DNA of 64,000 nucleotides from Paenibacillus massiliensis 2301065 = DSM 16942 (GCF_000377505.1 NZ_KB898188.1:248001-312000), one strand, 5' to 3'. Shown: positions 1 to 9,059, counted from the stretch's first letter. Made by a program: numbers and translations. Notes: generated from the sequence alone by a model not told the origin.

Positions 1-591
1 CGAATAATTGTATGAGCTCAGCTTGCCCTTCTGCGTACCGTCAGGTAGACCGAAGTAAAACTGTTGCTTGCTCGTCAGTGGATCAGGAATCAGCCCCCAG
101 CCAAAACGAGAAGCCATACGCTTCAAGAACTCCCAGTCCGTCTCCTCATACTGTAAAGTGAAGTTTTGAATTGTCTCGTCCCGTAGAGGATGTGTGCAGT
201 TGGCTTCCTTGTATCTGGCCAGCACCTTATCCAGTACAGCCTTGTAGGGCATATTTTTATTCTGAAAAGACCTGCTGCGCTTCTCCTCATCAAGCTTGAT
301 GGTATAGGATACAGCCTCTGCCACAAGATGAGCTACATCCGCCACCATTTTAATGCGCACCTGACTGATGAGACCCTTGAACAGTAACGTTCGCTTGTCA
401 TCATCCTCCTGATAAGACAGCATCAGACCTGCACCTGTATCCATCGCTTCCACATATTTTTCTGGCTCTTCTCCTGTCAGCACCGCTGTAAGATACATTT
501 TCGCATGATTATTGATCCGTTGAACCAGCTTGATTTTTGGATTCTTCAAGGGCAAGGCGCTGCCATTAAGATAGATGATTGGTATACCCAT
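1..591 (-). CDS. VgrG/gpD-like spike protein, N-terminal part (runs off window)
   Basis: The frame is open from an ATG at 591 to the first base of the window, giving 197 residues without the C-terminus. An AGGAGG site lies 8 bases before the ATG. Residues about 135-185 contain the block ETDWEFLKRMASRFGWGL followed by a YFGLPDG stretch. This matches a block in the second spike-like protein of the window (ESDWLFLQRMASRLG, then FWLGTSRG), so the two are paralogues. The pattern is that of the phage late control D / VgrG-Pvc8 family, trimeric spike proteins of contractile tails and injection systems. It is the last visible gene of the minus-strand cassette. Whether it also carries a C-terminal effector domain cannot be seen. 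The family call is from recognised motifs, not from a search. Confidence 0.75.
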   Translation of the reverse strand, partial: MGIPIIYLNGSALPLKNPKIKLVQRINNHAKMYLTAVLTGEEPEKYVEAMDTGAGLMLSYQEDDDKRTLLFKGLISQVRIKMVADVAHLVAEAVSYTIKLDEEKRSRSFQNKNMPYKAVLDKVLARYKEANCTHPLRDETIQNFTLQYEETDWEFLKRMASRFGWGLIPDPLTSKQQFYFGLPDGTQKGKLSSYNYS

Positions 592-659
592 AGGATGATC
601 CTCCTTCGAACGATGACTGCCACGTAGCAGCGCTGCATATATACTTCATGATTCTCTGG

Positions 660-1247
660 CTAGTTTACAGCATCTTCTGCTTGCAATGGATAATTCTCCA
701 TATATCGGATGATATCCTCAACTGTTTTGTTATATCCAGCTTCATTTATTGCTTCATCCAATTCATAGTTTGTTGAAAAGGTCTGATCAGTGTTTTGAAA
801 ATACAACCCAGCAACAGGAAATGGCTCGACTCCATCTGGCCCCCCTGCTCCAGTATTATAATAGGCGATAACAATAATATCATTTAAACCATCATGGTTA
901 AGGTCTTTAATCACAACATCTTGTATTCCATCACCACCGTTCCAATTCACACTCCCGTAAAAAGTTGGGAATGTATAAGTAACCTTCTTTTGTCTATCCA
1001 AAAGGAAAAATTGATATTTTCGTTTATCATCTTTTTTTCCTACGACAGCTCCAAACGTCAACTGCCCCTTCCCTTCTATATATATTGGATATTCACGTTC
1101 AATAAAGTACTGATTTGAGTCCAGTTTGTTTCCAATTAGACTGGATTTAAGCTCAGTATTTCCAACACTTATGTTGTAATGACCATTTATTAGGCATAGA
1201 ACACTCAATATAAAAATGATAAGGTTCTTATTCATAATCCCACCCAT
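660..1247 (-). CDS. Exported small protein, candidate immunity protein to the adjacent muramidase
   Basis: This 195-residue protein starts at an ATG with AGGAAGG five bases upstream. Residues 5-22 form a hydrophobic export signal or anchor; no clean lipobox is visible. The rest includes the stretch IKDLNHDGLNDIIVIAY, resembling an FG-GAP/VCBS-type calcium-binding loop. It begins only 19 bases downstream of the muramidase effector gene and shares that gene end's low G+C. I infer that it protects the producer's own cell wall from the muramidase: an enzyme acting outside the membrane would need an exported antidote. No immunity family is recognised, so function rests on position and export signal. 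Confidence 0.55.
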   Translation of the reverse strand: MGGIMNKNLIIFILSVLCLINGHYNISVGNTELKSSLIGNKLDSNQYFIEREYPIYIEGKGQLTFGAVVGKKDDKRKYQFFLLDRQKKVTYTFPTFYGSVNWNGGDGIQDVVIKDLNHDGLNDIIVIAYYNTGAGGPDGVEPFPVAGLYFQNTDQTFSTNYELDEAINEAGYNKTVEDIIRYMENYPLQAEDAVN

Positions 1248-1266
1248 TCTAACCTTCCTCAGATCG

Positions 1267-2574
1267 TTAAGAGTTCTTGTAAAGCTTAGTATTCTTTTTT
1301 AATTTTTCAGTGTAGTCATCAACCTTACCAGGACCGTTATATGATGAAACAAAACTTCTTAAATCCTCCTTTTGAAGATATTTAATTTTATTTCCGTTAC
1401 CATCGTTTTTCAAAAAATTCACAAATCCCTTAATTTGTTCTTCATTACCTGTACTAAATTTCAAAAACATTTCTTTGGCACTACTGTAACCAGTTGCTTT
1501 ATAATTACTCCCTAAAATCTGGCACAAACCCATACTTATCGACTTATATGCTCTCTCTTCATTTTGAGACTTGGCAAGATCAAGAGCGGCGTATTCACTT
1601 GTTTGATTCTCATGTACACTCTTCCAATTTTCACTGGAGCTTTTTCTATATTTATGCCCTTTATACTTGGGGCTTCCATATGTAAATTGTGAAGTAGGAG
1701 AATCCACAAAGTGATGCACTTCAAATCTAATCTTTAATTTTCCATTTACAAAGCCTGATCCTCCTGATTCCACAAGAACTACTGCTCCAAGTAAATTGGG
1801 ATCAACAGATAATTCCTTGCCTAACTGATTCATTAAATCTCCATATTTAGCTTTAAAGGCACTTACAGATCCAAATGAACTTTTATCCCCTTGCTCAGGA
1901 ACAGTCGGGGTAACTTTAGGTGGGGTAACTTTAGGTGTGTCATCTTTACTCGGTTTCTCCTCCACCGGTGCGACTGGCTTTTGATACTTCCCAATAATCG
2001 CCTGTGCCTCCTGGCTGTATTTATCCTTCGCTGCTTTTACAGCCTTAGGATCCTTACTGAGATCTTTGCCGTCTACGAGACCATGATCATGAGCGGCATA
2101 CCATTTAGCCGTCAGCTCATTCAGCTTGTCCGCGTCAGCCTTGGACGTTTTCGCAATGGTACGAATCAGATCCAGCTTCTCGCGAATGCCCTTTCCTGCT
2201 TGCTCTGCTGCCTTCATTTGCCGGATGTTACCCGTAGCCTGCCCCTCCATCCAGAGCAGGGTCTGCTTCTTCATCTGTTCCTGTGCCCACTTCGGCATGT
2301 TGGCCATTTCCCGTAGCTTCGAGCGGAGGCCTTCGGCCAGCTTTTGCGCTTTGCGCATCCCTACCTCATCGCCGTTAGCCTTGGCAATATACCAAGCCTC
2401 CTTATACTTCCTCATCCAGTCCTGGGCCCAATCGGGATAGGTCAGCTTTTGCTTCTTCTGCTCCGCCACCAGGTCGAAGGACTTGGCCTTCTTACGAGCA
2501 CTGGCGGCAGTTAATGCCTTTAGCATAGGTGTCGCACCAAAGGTAGGCTCTTTCCATTTCATGCCCTGCTTCAC
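1267..2574 (-). CDS. Effector: WAQ-repeat module fused to DUF3380-type N-acetylmuramidase
   Basis: 435 residues from a GTG at 2574. An ATG at 2562 with GAGGTG nine bases upstream is an equally good start. Residues about 45-195 hold two clear copies of a 45-50 residue helical unit (YPDWAQ..., MPKWAQ...) and a degenerate third; the same module occurs in the spike protein at 5241-8084. Residues about 197-228 are a proline-rich linker (KVTPPKVTPTVPEQ). The C-terminal domain, about 232-435, has VLVESGGSGF followed by KIRFEVHHF, the signature of the Muramidase (DUF3380, PF11860) family; the Glu near residue 269 is the likely catalytic acid. There is no signal peptide, as expected for cargo loaded on a spike. 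G+C drops sharply at the start of the C-terminal domain. Predicted role: cleaving glycan strands of rival cell walls. Confidence 0.75.
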   Translation of the reverse strand: MKQGMKWKEPTFGATPMLKALTAASARKKAKSFDLVAEQKKQKLTYPDWAQDWMRKYKEAWYIAKANGDEVGMRKAQKLAEGLRSKLREMANMPKWAQEQMKKQTLLWMEGQATGNIRQMKAAEQAGKGIREKLDLIRTIAKTSKADADKLNELTAKWYAAHDHGLVDGKDLSKDPKAVKAAKDKYSQEAQAIIGKYQKPVAPVEEKPSKDDTPKVTPPKVTPTVPEQGDKSSFGSVSAFKAKYGDLMNQLGKELSVDPNLLGAVVLVESGGSGFVNGKLKIRFEVHHFVDSPTSQFTYGSPKYKGHKYRKSSSENWKSVHENQTSEYAALDLAKSQNEERAYKSISMGLCQILGSNYKATGYSSAKEMFLKFSTGNEEQIKGFVNFLKNDGNGNKIKYLQKEDLRSFVSSYNGPGKVDDYTEKLKKNTKLYKNS

Positions 2575-2595
2575 CTCTCTCCTGAACAGTATCTA

Positions 2596-4098
2596 TCAGA
2601 ACACCCTTACTTCGGAAATGCATGTATCAGGATATGCTGTGCCAGATTCTACTTCGAGAATGGTCAGCTTGATCCACGAGGTCCGTACGGGTTCGTCGAG
2701 CTCATACTTTAACGCATCACTATTCATTACAAGACGTTGCCCCTCGGAGAACTCCAATTGTACTCGCTTGAATCTATTATTAGCGAGATAAGACGCTTTC
2801 GATTTGGTTAACCCATTCAAGATTTCAATTCCATTCACCACTTGAGGCTGACCAAAGTCCAGCTTCACCCACTCCCCTACTCCATCGCCAGCTACACCCT
2901 CGCACCATGCCGTATTGGCGTTTCCATCCATAAGATTAGCTGGGTTATAGTTATTTCCTGATTGATCAGGCAACGTTGACGAAGCTGTAATCTCTTGTAC
3001 AGGAATACTTGTCCGATATGGTGTAAAATCAGTCCTACTCTCGATCCTTTGTACCGGTCTCAGAGTATAGCCGATTCTGTTCAATACAGCCTGGTAACGA
3101 ACAACATTATTACTTTTCCAGTTCCATTCCACGATCGGGCCAGATTCCTCTGCAAGCAAGAGCTTCTCACCATCCCAAGTCATGAGGGGGGCTTCTCTGG
3201 AATCCACTGGGGGCTGACCAATTCTCTTGGATTCACCCGTTGTCATGTCTACAAGGGACAGCCCATTGTCTCCAGTATCTATATACAATAATTGATCCTT
3301 GCTAAGCCACTGCTTCAGCTCCAGATCTGTTGATATCGCATGCTCATACGGATTCACAGCATCATCCTGCAAGTTAACAATGAACAGTGAACCACCTGTT
3401 TGTATAGCTAACCTAAGGCTATCTGGTGAGTACACCACTCCGTAGATAGCTCCTTCTTCATACGCTCCTTGATTAGTAGGAGCCTTCAGCTCCTGCAACG
3501 TCTGATTCTGGAAGCGATACACGTACAGCTTATGGTCCATTTCATACACGCAGCTCTCCAGATCAGGTGAGAATTGGATGAATTGATTGGGCATATCTAC
3601 CTCTAGCAGCTTCTCTGCTGTGCTTAGGTCATATATCCCAACCTGCTGATGATCCAGCTCATGTGATTGACGAACCAGAGCAATACGGCTACCATCTGTT
3701 GATATACCTCCAAGGTATAGCTCATACCATGGGTATGCTGCCCCACTCTTCGCATGTAAACTCTTAATTACATCTTCTATTCGTACATAGCTGCTCCCTG
3801 TCGGGTCCGTCAGGTCTACCAGCTGATCCAGGCTCTCACTATCATTTTCACCATACATCAATAGCCAAGGAGTGCCCTGTTGAGCGGACACATCTGGGTT
3901 GCTGCTGCCGTTTGGAGCCTGACTAGTAGTCTGTTCAACAGTGCTGGCAGCCAGAGTCTGATCAGCCTGTCCAGCTATGGATTCAGAGCTAGCTCGTTCC
4001 TTACCTGTACACGCGCACAGAAGTACCAATAGGAAGATAAGATACAGCACCTTGACTGCATTTGCCCTTTGTCGTAACCATTCAATCTTTTGATACAT
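2596..4098 (-). CDS. Lipoprotein with beta-propeller-like region and C-terminal discoidin/NADase-type glycan-binding domain
   Basis: 500 residues from the ATG at 4098, with GAGGTG five bases upstream (a GTG at 4101 is alternative). The N-terminus has a membrane segment ending in the lipobox LLCAC, so it should be anchored on the outer face of the membrane. Residues about 70-340 resemble the gene at 4128-5183 (shared LTDPTGSSYV / LDDPTGESYI, DGSRIALVRQ / DGSRLAVNRW) and look like WD40/TolB-type propeller blades. The last 140 residues (NPANLMDGNANTAWCEG...VKLDFGQPQVVNGIEI) match the discoidin-like NADase-type glycan-binding fold. It lies between two cell-wall-active effector genes, so it may be an immunity or surface-adhesion factor. 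That role is inferred only. Confidence 0.6.
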   Translation of the reverse strand: MYQKIEWLRQRANAVKVLYLIFLLVLLCACTGKERASSESIAGQADQTLAASTVEQTTSQAPNGSSNPDVSAQQGTPWLLMYGENDSESLDQLVDLTDPTGSSYVRIEDVIKSLHAKSGAAYPWYELYLGGISTDGSRIALVRQSHELDHQQVGIYDLSTAEKLLEVDMPNQFIQFSPDLESCVYEMDHKLYVYRFQNQTLQELKAPTNQGAYEEGAIYGVVYSPDSLRLAIQTGGSLFIVNLQDDAVNPYEHAISTDLELKQWLSKDQLLYIDTGDNGLSLVDMTTGESKRIGQPPVDSREAPLMTWDGEKLLLAEESGPIVEWNWKSNNVVRYQAVLNRIGYTLRPVQRIESRTDFTPYRTSIPVQEITASSTLPDQSGNNYNPANLMDGNANTAWCEGVAGDGVGEWVKLDFGQPQVVNGIEILNGLTKSKASYLANNRFKRVQLEFSEGQRLVMNSDALKYELDEPVRTSWIKLTILEVESGTAYPDTCISEVRVF

Positions 4099-4127
4099 CA
4101 CAGCACCTCAAATGATATTGTCAGCAT

Positions 4128-5183
4128 CTAACGTGCTGCTAAGTAAGCCAAATAATCGACTTTACTCATAATCCATTGCTCCGGGTACGTCCAGTTACCA
4201 TGACCATTAACGGTACTGGTAATATCTCTTTTCTCATCATGCTGTAGCTCGACCAGAAAGGTCTTAACGAGCCCCTGATTAGCTTCAATCATCCTCGTAT
4301 GATCTGGTGACAAGACAAAAGAGTCCTCTGCAGACCCGATTCTTTGACTTTGCCCCGTCGTCATATCCAGTACATAGATTTCACTTAGAAATGAGTCTTC
4401 ATGCTCATGCAGCGTATATATAAGCTGCTCTGATTCATCCCACTGCACGATTGAGGATATATTGTGGTCTGTAGCCATAAGCTCGGATGTTCCTTGCTGA
4501 ATATCTGTGACCACTACGCCATTATTAGCAGCAGGCAAGCTGATCTGCGCATGATCTGGAGAGAATTTACCATGCCTGTATCGGTCCAGAGCACGATCCT
4601 CATGGATGGCCTCCACTCCATAATCCTGTTCTAGTCGAATGTTCCATTTCTGACCTGTTATACAATCATAGACGTAGAACTGTCCCTCCTGCTCATAGAA
4701 ATAGTGAGTCAAATCAGCAGAAATATCGAGCAAGTCTCCTGGCATCTCAAAGCCTTGCGCCTTTTTTCTTTCCCGAAGGTCGTAGATCTCCACGTCAGAT
4801 TGCTCCTCGCCCTCTCTCCAACGATTTACAGCCAATCTACTGCCATCCCTGTTCAGCTTTCCCCTCGAAAGGTAGGAGTCTGTACTCTCCTGACGCTCTT
4901 CATCCGACTGTATTGCATTGACTAATTCCTGCACCGAAATGTAAGATTCGCCAGTAGGATCATCCAATCTGGTCAAGAACATCTCATCCTCACCAGGGCC
5001 ACCGCCTAATGTCGCATTTAACAGCCATTCCCTTGCATCTTCCTTGGGATCTAAGATAGTTTTTGCTATGGCTACGTTCGGTTCTGGTTGAAGCGCTATT
5101 TCCGTATTTGATAGAGGAGCAGCGCAAGCAGATAAGGATACGGCGAGGAATACGACAGACAATTTTTTCATAAAAATCATCAC
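4128..5183 (-). CDS. Lipoprotein, beta-propeller-like, paralogue of neighbour
   Basis: 351 residues; the true start may be the Met at 5171. The signal sequence ends in a lipobox (SLSACAAP), giving a surface lipoprotein. The body aligns with the first two thirds of the lipoprotein at 2596-4098, including the DPTGESYI motif, DGSRLAVNRW and a DLTHYFYEQEGQFYVYD block against DLESCVYEMDHKLYVYR. It lacks the C-terminal glycan-binding domain. It lies 57 bases downstream of the spike-effector gene at 5241-8084. A tandem duplication placed just after an effector suggests immunity proteins, but a structural or sensor role cannot be excluded. Confidence 0.55.
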   Translation of the reverse strand: MMIFMKKLSVVFLAVSLSACAAPLSNTEIALQPEPNVAIAKTILDPKEDAREWLLNATLGGGPGEDEMFLTRLDDPTGESYISVQELVNAIQSDEERQESTDSYLSRGKLNRDGSRLAVNRWREGEEQSDVEIYDLRERKKAQGFEMPGDLLDISADLTHYFYEQEGQFYVYDCITGQKWNIRLEQDYGVEAIHEDRALDRYRHGKFSPDHAQISLPAANNGVVVTDIQQGTSELMATDHNISSIVQWDESEQLIYTLHEHEDSFLSEIYVLDMTTGQSQRIGSAEDSFVLSPDHTRMIEANQGLVKTFLVELQHDEKRDITSTVNGHGNWTYPEQWIMSKVDYLAYLAAR

Positions 5184-5240
5184 TGCACCGCTTTCACATT
5201 CTTATTACAGCTAATTTTCGATCGACTTTCTCAAGCGGTC

Positions 5241-8084
5241 TTATCTATCTTTTCGATCTATAATAGCTAGTCCCTTAATACCGATCGGCTTCTCACTGAG
5301 TGACCTCTTAACGACTCCAACGGCTACAAGAAAGTTCACATATTCATCTTTGTGAACCGTAAGACAGCCTGTAGATGTAGGCCTATCTATATTATCTTTG
5401 TTATAGCCTTTGTGAATATTAATGCCCGTTGCCGTGTAGCTTGTCTTTTTGGAGCCTTTTGTAGCTGGTACACCTGCTCCATCTCGCACGCGTAGAGCTG
5501 GGTATGAGCTTCGATGATAGCCTCCTACGAATTCATACACACCATCAATTACTGTTGCAGCCACACTTTCGTTGTCCGGCAGAGAGCTTGCATTTTTACT
5601 GGTGTATTTAATTTGACCATTAACAACTACAATAGCCATTGCTCCATATCTTCCCTCTGGATGATTCTGCTGAGCATAGCTGTAAGACCCATTGCCTTCA
5701 AAGAAAAATACAAGCGGCGTGTTCTTATTGCCGGATAGCTTATTCTTAATCATACTGTTGTTCGTATAATCATTTACACGATAAAGCGCCTTCGCCTGTT
5801 TGCCCTTTAATCCGTATTTCTTAATGTATTGTTCAATGTGGCTTACTGCTACTAACCCATCTTTGTACTCGTTCTCATCTGCTGGTTCTTCTTCCTTCGG
5901 CTTATCAGGAGCTTTATCCGGCTTCGCGGGCACCTCGGTTACGGGCTTGCTCACAGGCTTGGTAGCAGTCACCTTCGGCCACGGAAGAATACCGTTAGCT
6001 ACCTGATACAGGTATACCTCCAGCACCTCACGGCTGTAGCCCTTCCCGGCAAGACCATACTTCTTGGCAAAGTCGTATAATGCTGCATTAAGATCCGCAT
6101 CCCACTCGTCTCCCAGAGGTAGCTTGTAGGGGAAGCTGTCTGGAAATTTACGGCCCAGCTTATTGAGGTTCTCACGAGCCTGCAGATTGCCGATACCGTA
6201 CTTCTTCCGCAGCTCAGCAGCCTCCTTCGCCAGCGCTGCCTTGTCAGCCACCGTAAGCTTGTGAGCCGCATCTGCATACAGGGCGGACAACTCTGCCAGA
6301 CGATTGGCATCCTTATACGACATGGCTGTACTGCTTCGGATGAGATCGTTAATGAGCACATGATCTCGCAGCTTGTTCGCCAGAGCATGGATTTTATTTT
6401 GCCGCGCCTTGTCACCGGCAGCATGAGCCTCCCACCACTGGGCTGTATATTCATGCATTTGTGCTCTGGCCCAATCCGGCATGGCATCAATCGCCGCAAG
6501 CTGCTCACGCACCTGCTTCGCTTTGGCCGCCGCCGCTTTGGCCCCTTTCTGATCTCCAGCTGCTATAGCCTTATAGTATTCTGCCTTGTATTTAAGCAAT
6601 AGCTCCTGCGCCCAGGACGGATACTTCTTGCCCTGCAGTTCCTTCATTAACGACTCATATGCCTTCAGCTCTTCGAGCGGTACCTGTGCCGTCAACAGCT
6701 TTGATGCCTTCAAATGGAATTCCTCGTCTGCCTTCAGGTAGCTTGTTTTACTAGACAAATTCAGCCCCTTGGTTGCCATAACCTCAACCTTCTTGCCATG
6801 CAGGACCAGATCAACCTCTGCCGTGAAGCTCATATCATATCTACTATATACATGCATGCCGGTGGCTGGATTCAGGCGAATGAGAAGCTTATCCTTCTGA
6901 GACGACAAAGCCAGCTCCTTCTCATCGAATTTGGCTTTTTTACCGGACCGAGTATGGAAGAGTTTGCGCTCAGGCTGCTGGATCTCATCCCCCGTAAGCC
7001 CCTTCTTACGGAGCGCTTGGATAACATAGGCCTCACTCTCATTGGCAGAGGGAAAGTATAGCTGCACCGTGTCACCGAGCTCTGCCACACATTGCCAGCC
7101 CACTCCATTCGCGGTATATATCGTTGGGTAGGGGAACCACGTACTGCCGGTCGGAGGCTCGGCATCTATATCGAAATGCAACCGAACAGACTCATTGGCC
7201 CTGTCAATGACTATGCCATTAATCGCTGTTCCGCAGAGCGCCGGATGATATACCTCCTCATAGGATAGCCCTGCTCCAGGGACTAACTCGTACACAAATA
7301 TCAGAAGACCCTTGGCTATTGTGCCTGTTGCACGGTGTATGCTCCACTCCTGATTCTTGAATATCACCATATCCCCTGGAGCATAACGAGCGGAATCCTC
7401 AACCTCGTAATATGTATTTATTTGATTCTTGTTACGACTGCCCGGAGCTACCGTGCTTCTACGTATAGTGTAGTTAGCCCCCTCAAGTCTACCCTTCACT
7501 TGCCCCCTGGATGTGCCTAGCCAGAAGCGTGGCGCATCGGAGGTTACTTCAGGAATTAATCCGGTTCCTAGCCTGGATGCCATTCGCTGTAAAAACAACC
7601 AATCGCTCTCCTGATACTGCAGGGTAAAGGCACCCAACGGTCGTTCAGCATCCAGCAGATCAATAAAGTCACCGTGAGGGTAGGCGTCAATCCGGTCACG
7701 AAACAGCTTGTAATACGTCATCCCTGGCTCCTGATAGCTACGACTCATTGGCTGTCTGTCCAGCAGAATCGTATGAGAGGCCGCGCTCAGAGACATCGAG
7801 TAGACTCCATTGACCGACTTGACGGTCAGTTCGGTGATCAATCCCTTGAAGAGGCATGCTACTACTTGACTCCCGTCCATCTCATAGACCTCGACAGGCT
7901 CATCCTCATACATCAGCTTGTCGTAGCCTTGCTCATCATCATCCGAAATGACAGCGGTCAGTTGAAGTCTGCCATGGTCATTAACCTGGTGGATCAGATC
8001 GAGTTCCAGCAACCTGACAATAGGATAAGGAGCCTTGATTTTAATATTTTCATAGGTAAGTGCCTGCCCTGACAGTAGCCCCAT
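5241..8084 (-). CDS. Evolved VgrG/gpD-like spike with WAQ-repeat module and C-terminal L,D-transpeptidase-like domain
   Basis: 947 residues from the ATG at 8084. Residues 1 to about 480 are the spike body, with the conserved ESDWLFLQRMASRLGTGL block and a later TWFPYPTIYTANGVGWQC region typical of the VgrG OB-fold and needle. Residues about 487-630 are the same WAQ-repeat module as in the muramidase effector. A Pro/Lys linker (about 720-740) precedes a C-terminal domain with INIHKGY and then PTSTGC: His about 891 and Cys about 907 fit the H-x(13)-[ST]-x-G-C spacing of YkuD-type L,D-transpeptidases, with Thr in place of the usual second His. I infer that this tip cuts or re-links peptidoglycan peptides. 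The gene follows the PAAR-like gene by 28 bases. The domain calls are by eye; the tip could be a divergent hydrolase. Confidence 0.75.
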   Translation of the reverse strand: MGLLSGQALTYENIKIKAPYPIVRLLELDLIHQVNDHGRLQLTAVISDDDEQGYDKLMYEDEPVEVYEMDGSQVVACLFKGLITELTVKSVNGVYSMSLSAASHTILLDRQPMSRSYQEPGMTYYKLFRDRIDAYPHGDFIDLLDAERPLGAFTLQYQESDWLFLQRMASRLGTGLIPEVTSDAPRFWLGTSRGQVKGRLEGANYTIRRSTVAPGSRNKNQINTYYEVEDSARYAPGDMVIFKNQEWSIHRATGTIAKGLLIFVYELVPGAGLSYEEVYHPALCGTAINGIVIDRANESVRLHFDIDAEPPTGSTWFPYPTIYTANGVGWQCVAELGDTVQLYFPSANESEAYVIQALRKKGLTGDEIQQPERKLFHTRSGKKAKFDEKELALSSQKDKLLIRLNPATGMHVYSRYDMSFTAEVDLVLHGKKVEVMATKGLNLSSKTSYLKADEEFHLKASKLLTAQVPLEELKAYESLMKELQGKKYPSWAQELLLKYKAEYYKAIAAGDQKGAKAAAAKAKQVREQLAAIDAMPDWARAQMHEYTAQWWEAHAAGDKARQNKIHALANKLRDHVLINDLIRSSTAMSYKDANRLAELSALYADAAHKLTVADKAALAKEAAELRKKYGIGNLQARENLNKLGRKFPDSFPYKLPLGDEWDADLNAALYDFAKKYGLAGKGYSREVLEVYLYQVANGILPWPKVTATKPVSKPVTEVPAKPDKAPDKPKEEEPADENEYKDGLVAVSHIEQYIKKYGLKGKQAKALYRVNDYTNNSMIKNKLSGNKNTPLVFFFEGNGSYSYAQQNHPEGRYGAMAIVVVNGQIKYTSKNASSLPDNESVAATVIDGVYEFVGGYHRSSYPALRVRDGAGVPATKGSKKTSYTATGINIHKGYNKDNIDRPTSTGCLTVHKDEYVNFLVAVGVVKRSLSEKPIGIKGLAIIDRKDR

Positions 8085-8112
8085 CAGCCTTCACCCTTTC
8101 CATCCAAGTAGT

Positions 8113-8490
8113 TCATTCCTGACCATCTGTATCAAATGAAATCACTCCACACCACATGCACATATTCGTAGAGCAACTCAGTAGCGCTGGAGAATGATCC
8201 ACCATAACGTTGTTCTTCCCATTCAACCAAGCCATCGAGAGCGATGGTCTGCAGGGCTGCGGTATCAGGCGATCCAACTGCCCCTGACTGGCAGCAATCA
8301 CATCTGGATTATGCTTGCTGCTGCACATGCCGAATGCGGGTATATGTATTCCCGGCTCACAATCCCGAATACTTCCCTGCGCTTTGGAGTGAATGAACAC
8401 CTGCCGCCCTGCTCCGGCTCGAAATACACCTGTTGCGCTCCCATAGCTGCAACGGACTGAAGCTCCATCTACGATATAACGATCATTCAT
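8113..8490 (-). CDS. DUF4280 PAAR-like spike-tip protein
   Basis: 125 residues, ATG at 8490 preceded by AGGAG. The pattern VDGASVRCSYGS at the start, IPAFGMCSSKHNP in the middle, then PQPC, a GKNNVMV block, and LSCSTNMCMWCGVIS at the end is the DUF4280 family. It is a cysteine-rich PAAR-like fold that caps VgrG-type spikes. Six or more cysteines could bind a metal at the tip. It sits directly upstream of the spike gene, as expected for a tip and spike made together. No export signal is present. Confidence 0.85.
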   Translation of the reverse strand: MNDRYIVDGASVRCSYGSATGVFRAGAGRQVFIHSKAQGSIRDCEPGIHIPAFGMCSSKHNPDVIAASQGQLDRLIPQPCRPSLSMAWLNGKNNVMVDHSPALLSCSTNMCMWCGVISFDTDGQE

Positions 8491-8513
8491 CTCCTATACA
8501 CACCCTTGCTATA

Positions 8514-9059
8514 TTAATCCTTGCCAGCCAAGACATCCCGCTCGATCTGAAGCCGCTGCAACTGTATCCCCTTCAAGGGGAATCGAAGCATGCATTCTGC
8601 CACATCCAGATCTACGATGACCTCAGGAGCACCAGCTCCTTGAACCCGGCATACCTTGTGACCACGAAGCTTTCTCTCATCCAGCACCATCTTTTTCAAC
8701 GTACCATCCTTATTCCACTCACTGAGCGGGGACAACGCATTAATAACCTCAGTGGAAGCCATCAGCCAACACAATCGCTGTGTCCTGGTATGCTGATCAG
8801 CAAGGACTACTTGCCGCCAGACCAGGCTGGGCTGATACTGCTCCCAGATACACTTGAGCTCATCTGATAACATGTAATATGGATCATCCAGCCAATCCAG
8901 AAAAGCAGCCTGTCCATCAACATAAAACTGAAGTGAGGATATATCCTGCTCCTGTGCAATTGTGATGTGATTCAGCAGCTGTGCCTTGGTCAGATTGAGC
9001 GGATAAGCAACCTCCGTGAACCGCTCATCCTGTACTACACGATAGTACTCGATCTCCAT
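8514..9059 (-). CDS. Unknown protein of the spike cassette, possibly Imm11/DUF1629-like
   Basis: 181 residues from the ATG at 9059, which has AGGTGG ten bases upstream; a longer frame opens with a TTG at 9098 and overlaps the previous gene. It is a soluble protein with no signal or membrane segment. The region DELKCIWEQYQPSLVWRQVVL followed by CWLMASTEVINAL faintly recalls the Imm11/DUF1629 group, which is common next to polymorphic toxin genes; this is a weak impression. It lies between the first gene of the cassette and the PAAR-like gene, so a chaperone, adaptor or cytoplasmic immunity role is possible. I do not recognise it firmly. Confidence 0.6.
   Translation of the reverse strand: MEIEYYRVVQDERFTEVAYPLNLTKAQLLNHITIAQEQDISSLQFYVDGQAAFLDWLDDPYYMLSDELKCIWEQYQPSLVWRQVVLADQHTRTQRLCWLMASTEVINALSPLSEWNKDGTLKKMVLDERKLRGHKVCRVQGAGAPEVIVDLDVAECMLRFPLKGIQLQRLQIERDVLAGKD

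Noticed and set aside
123..326. Apparent 67-codon reading frame on the minus strand
   Set aside because: It lies in another frame inside the partial spike gene that runs from 591 to the window edge and is a shadow.
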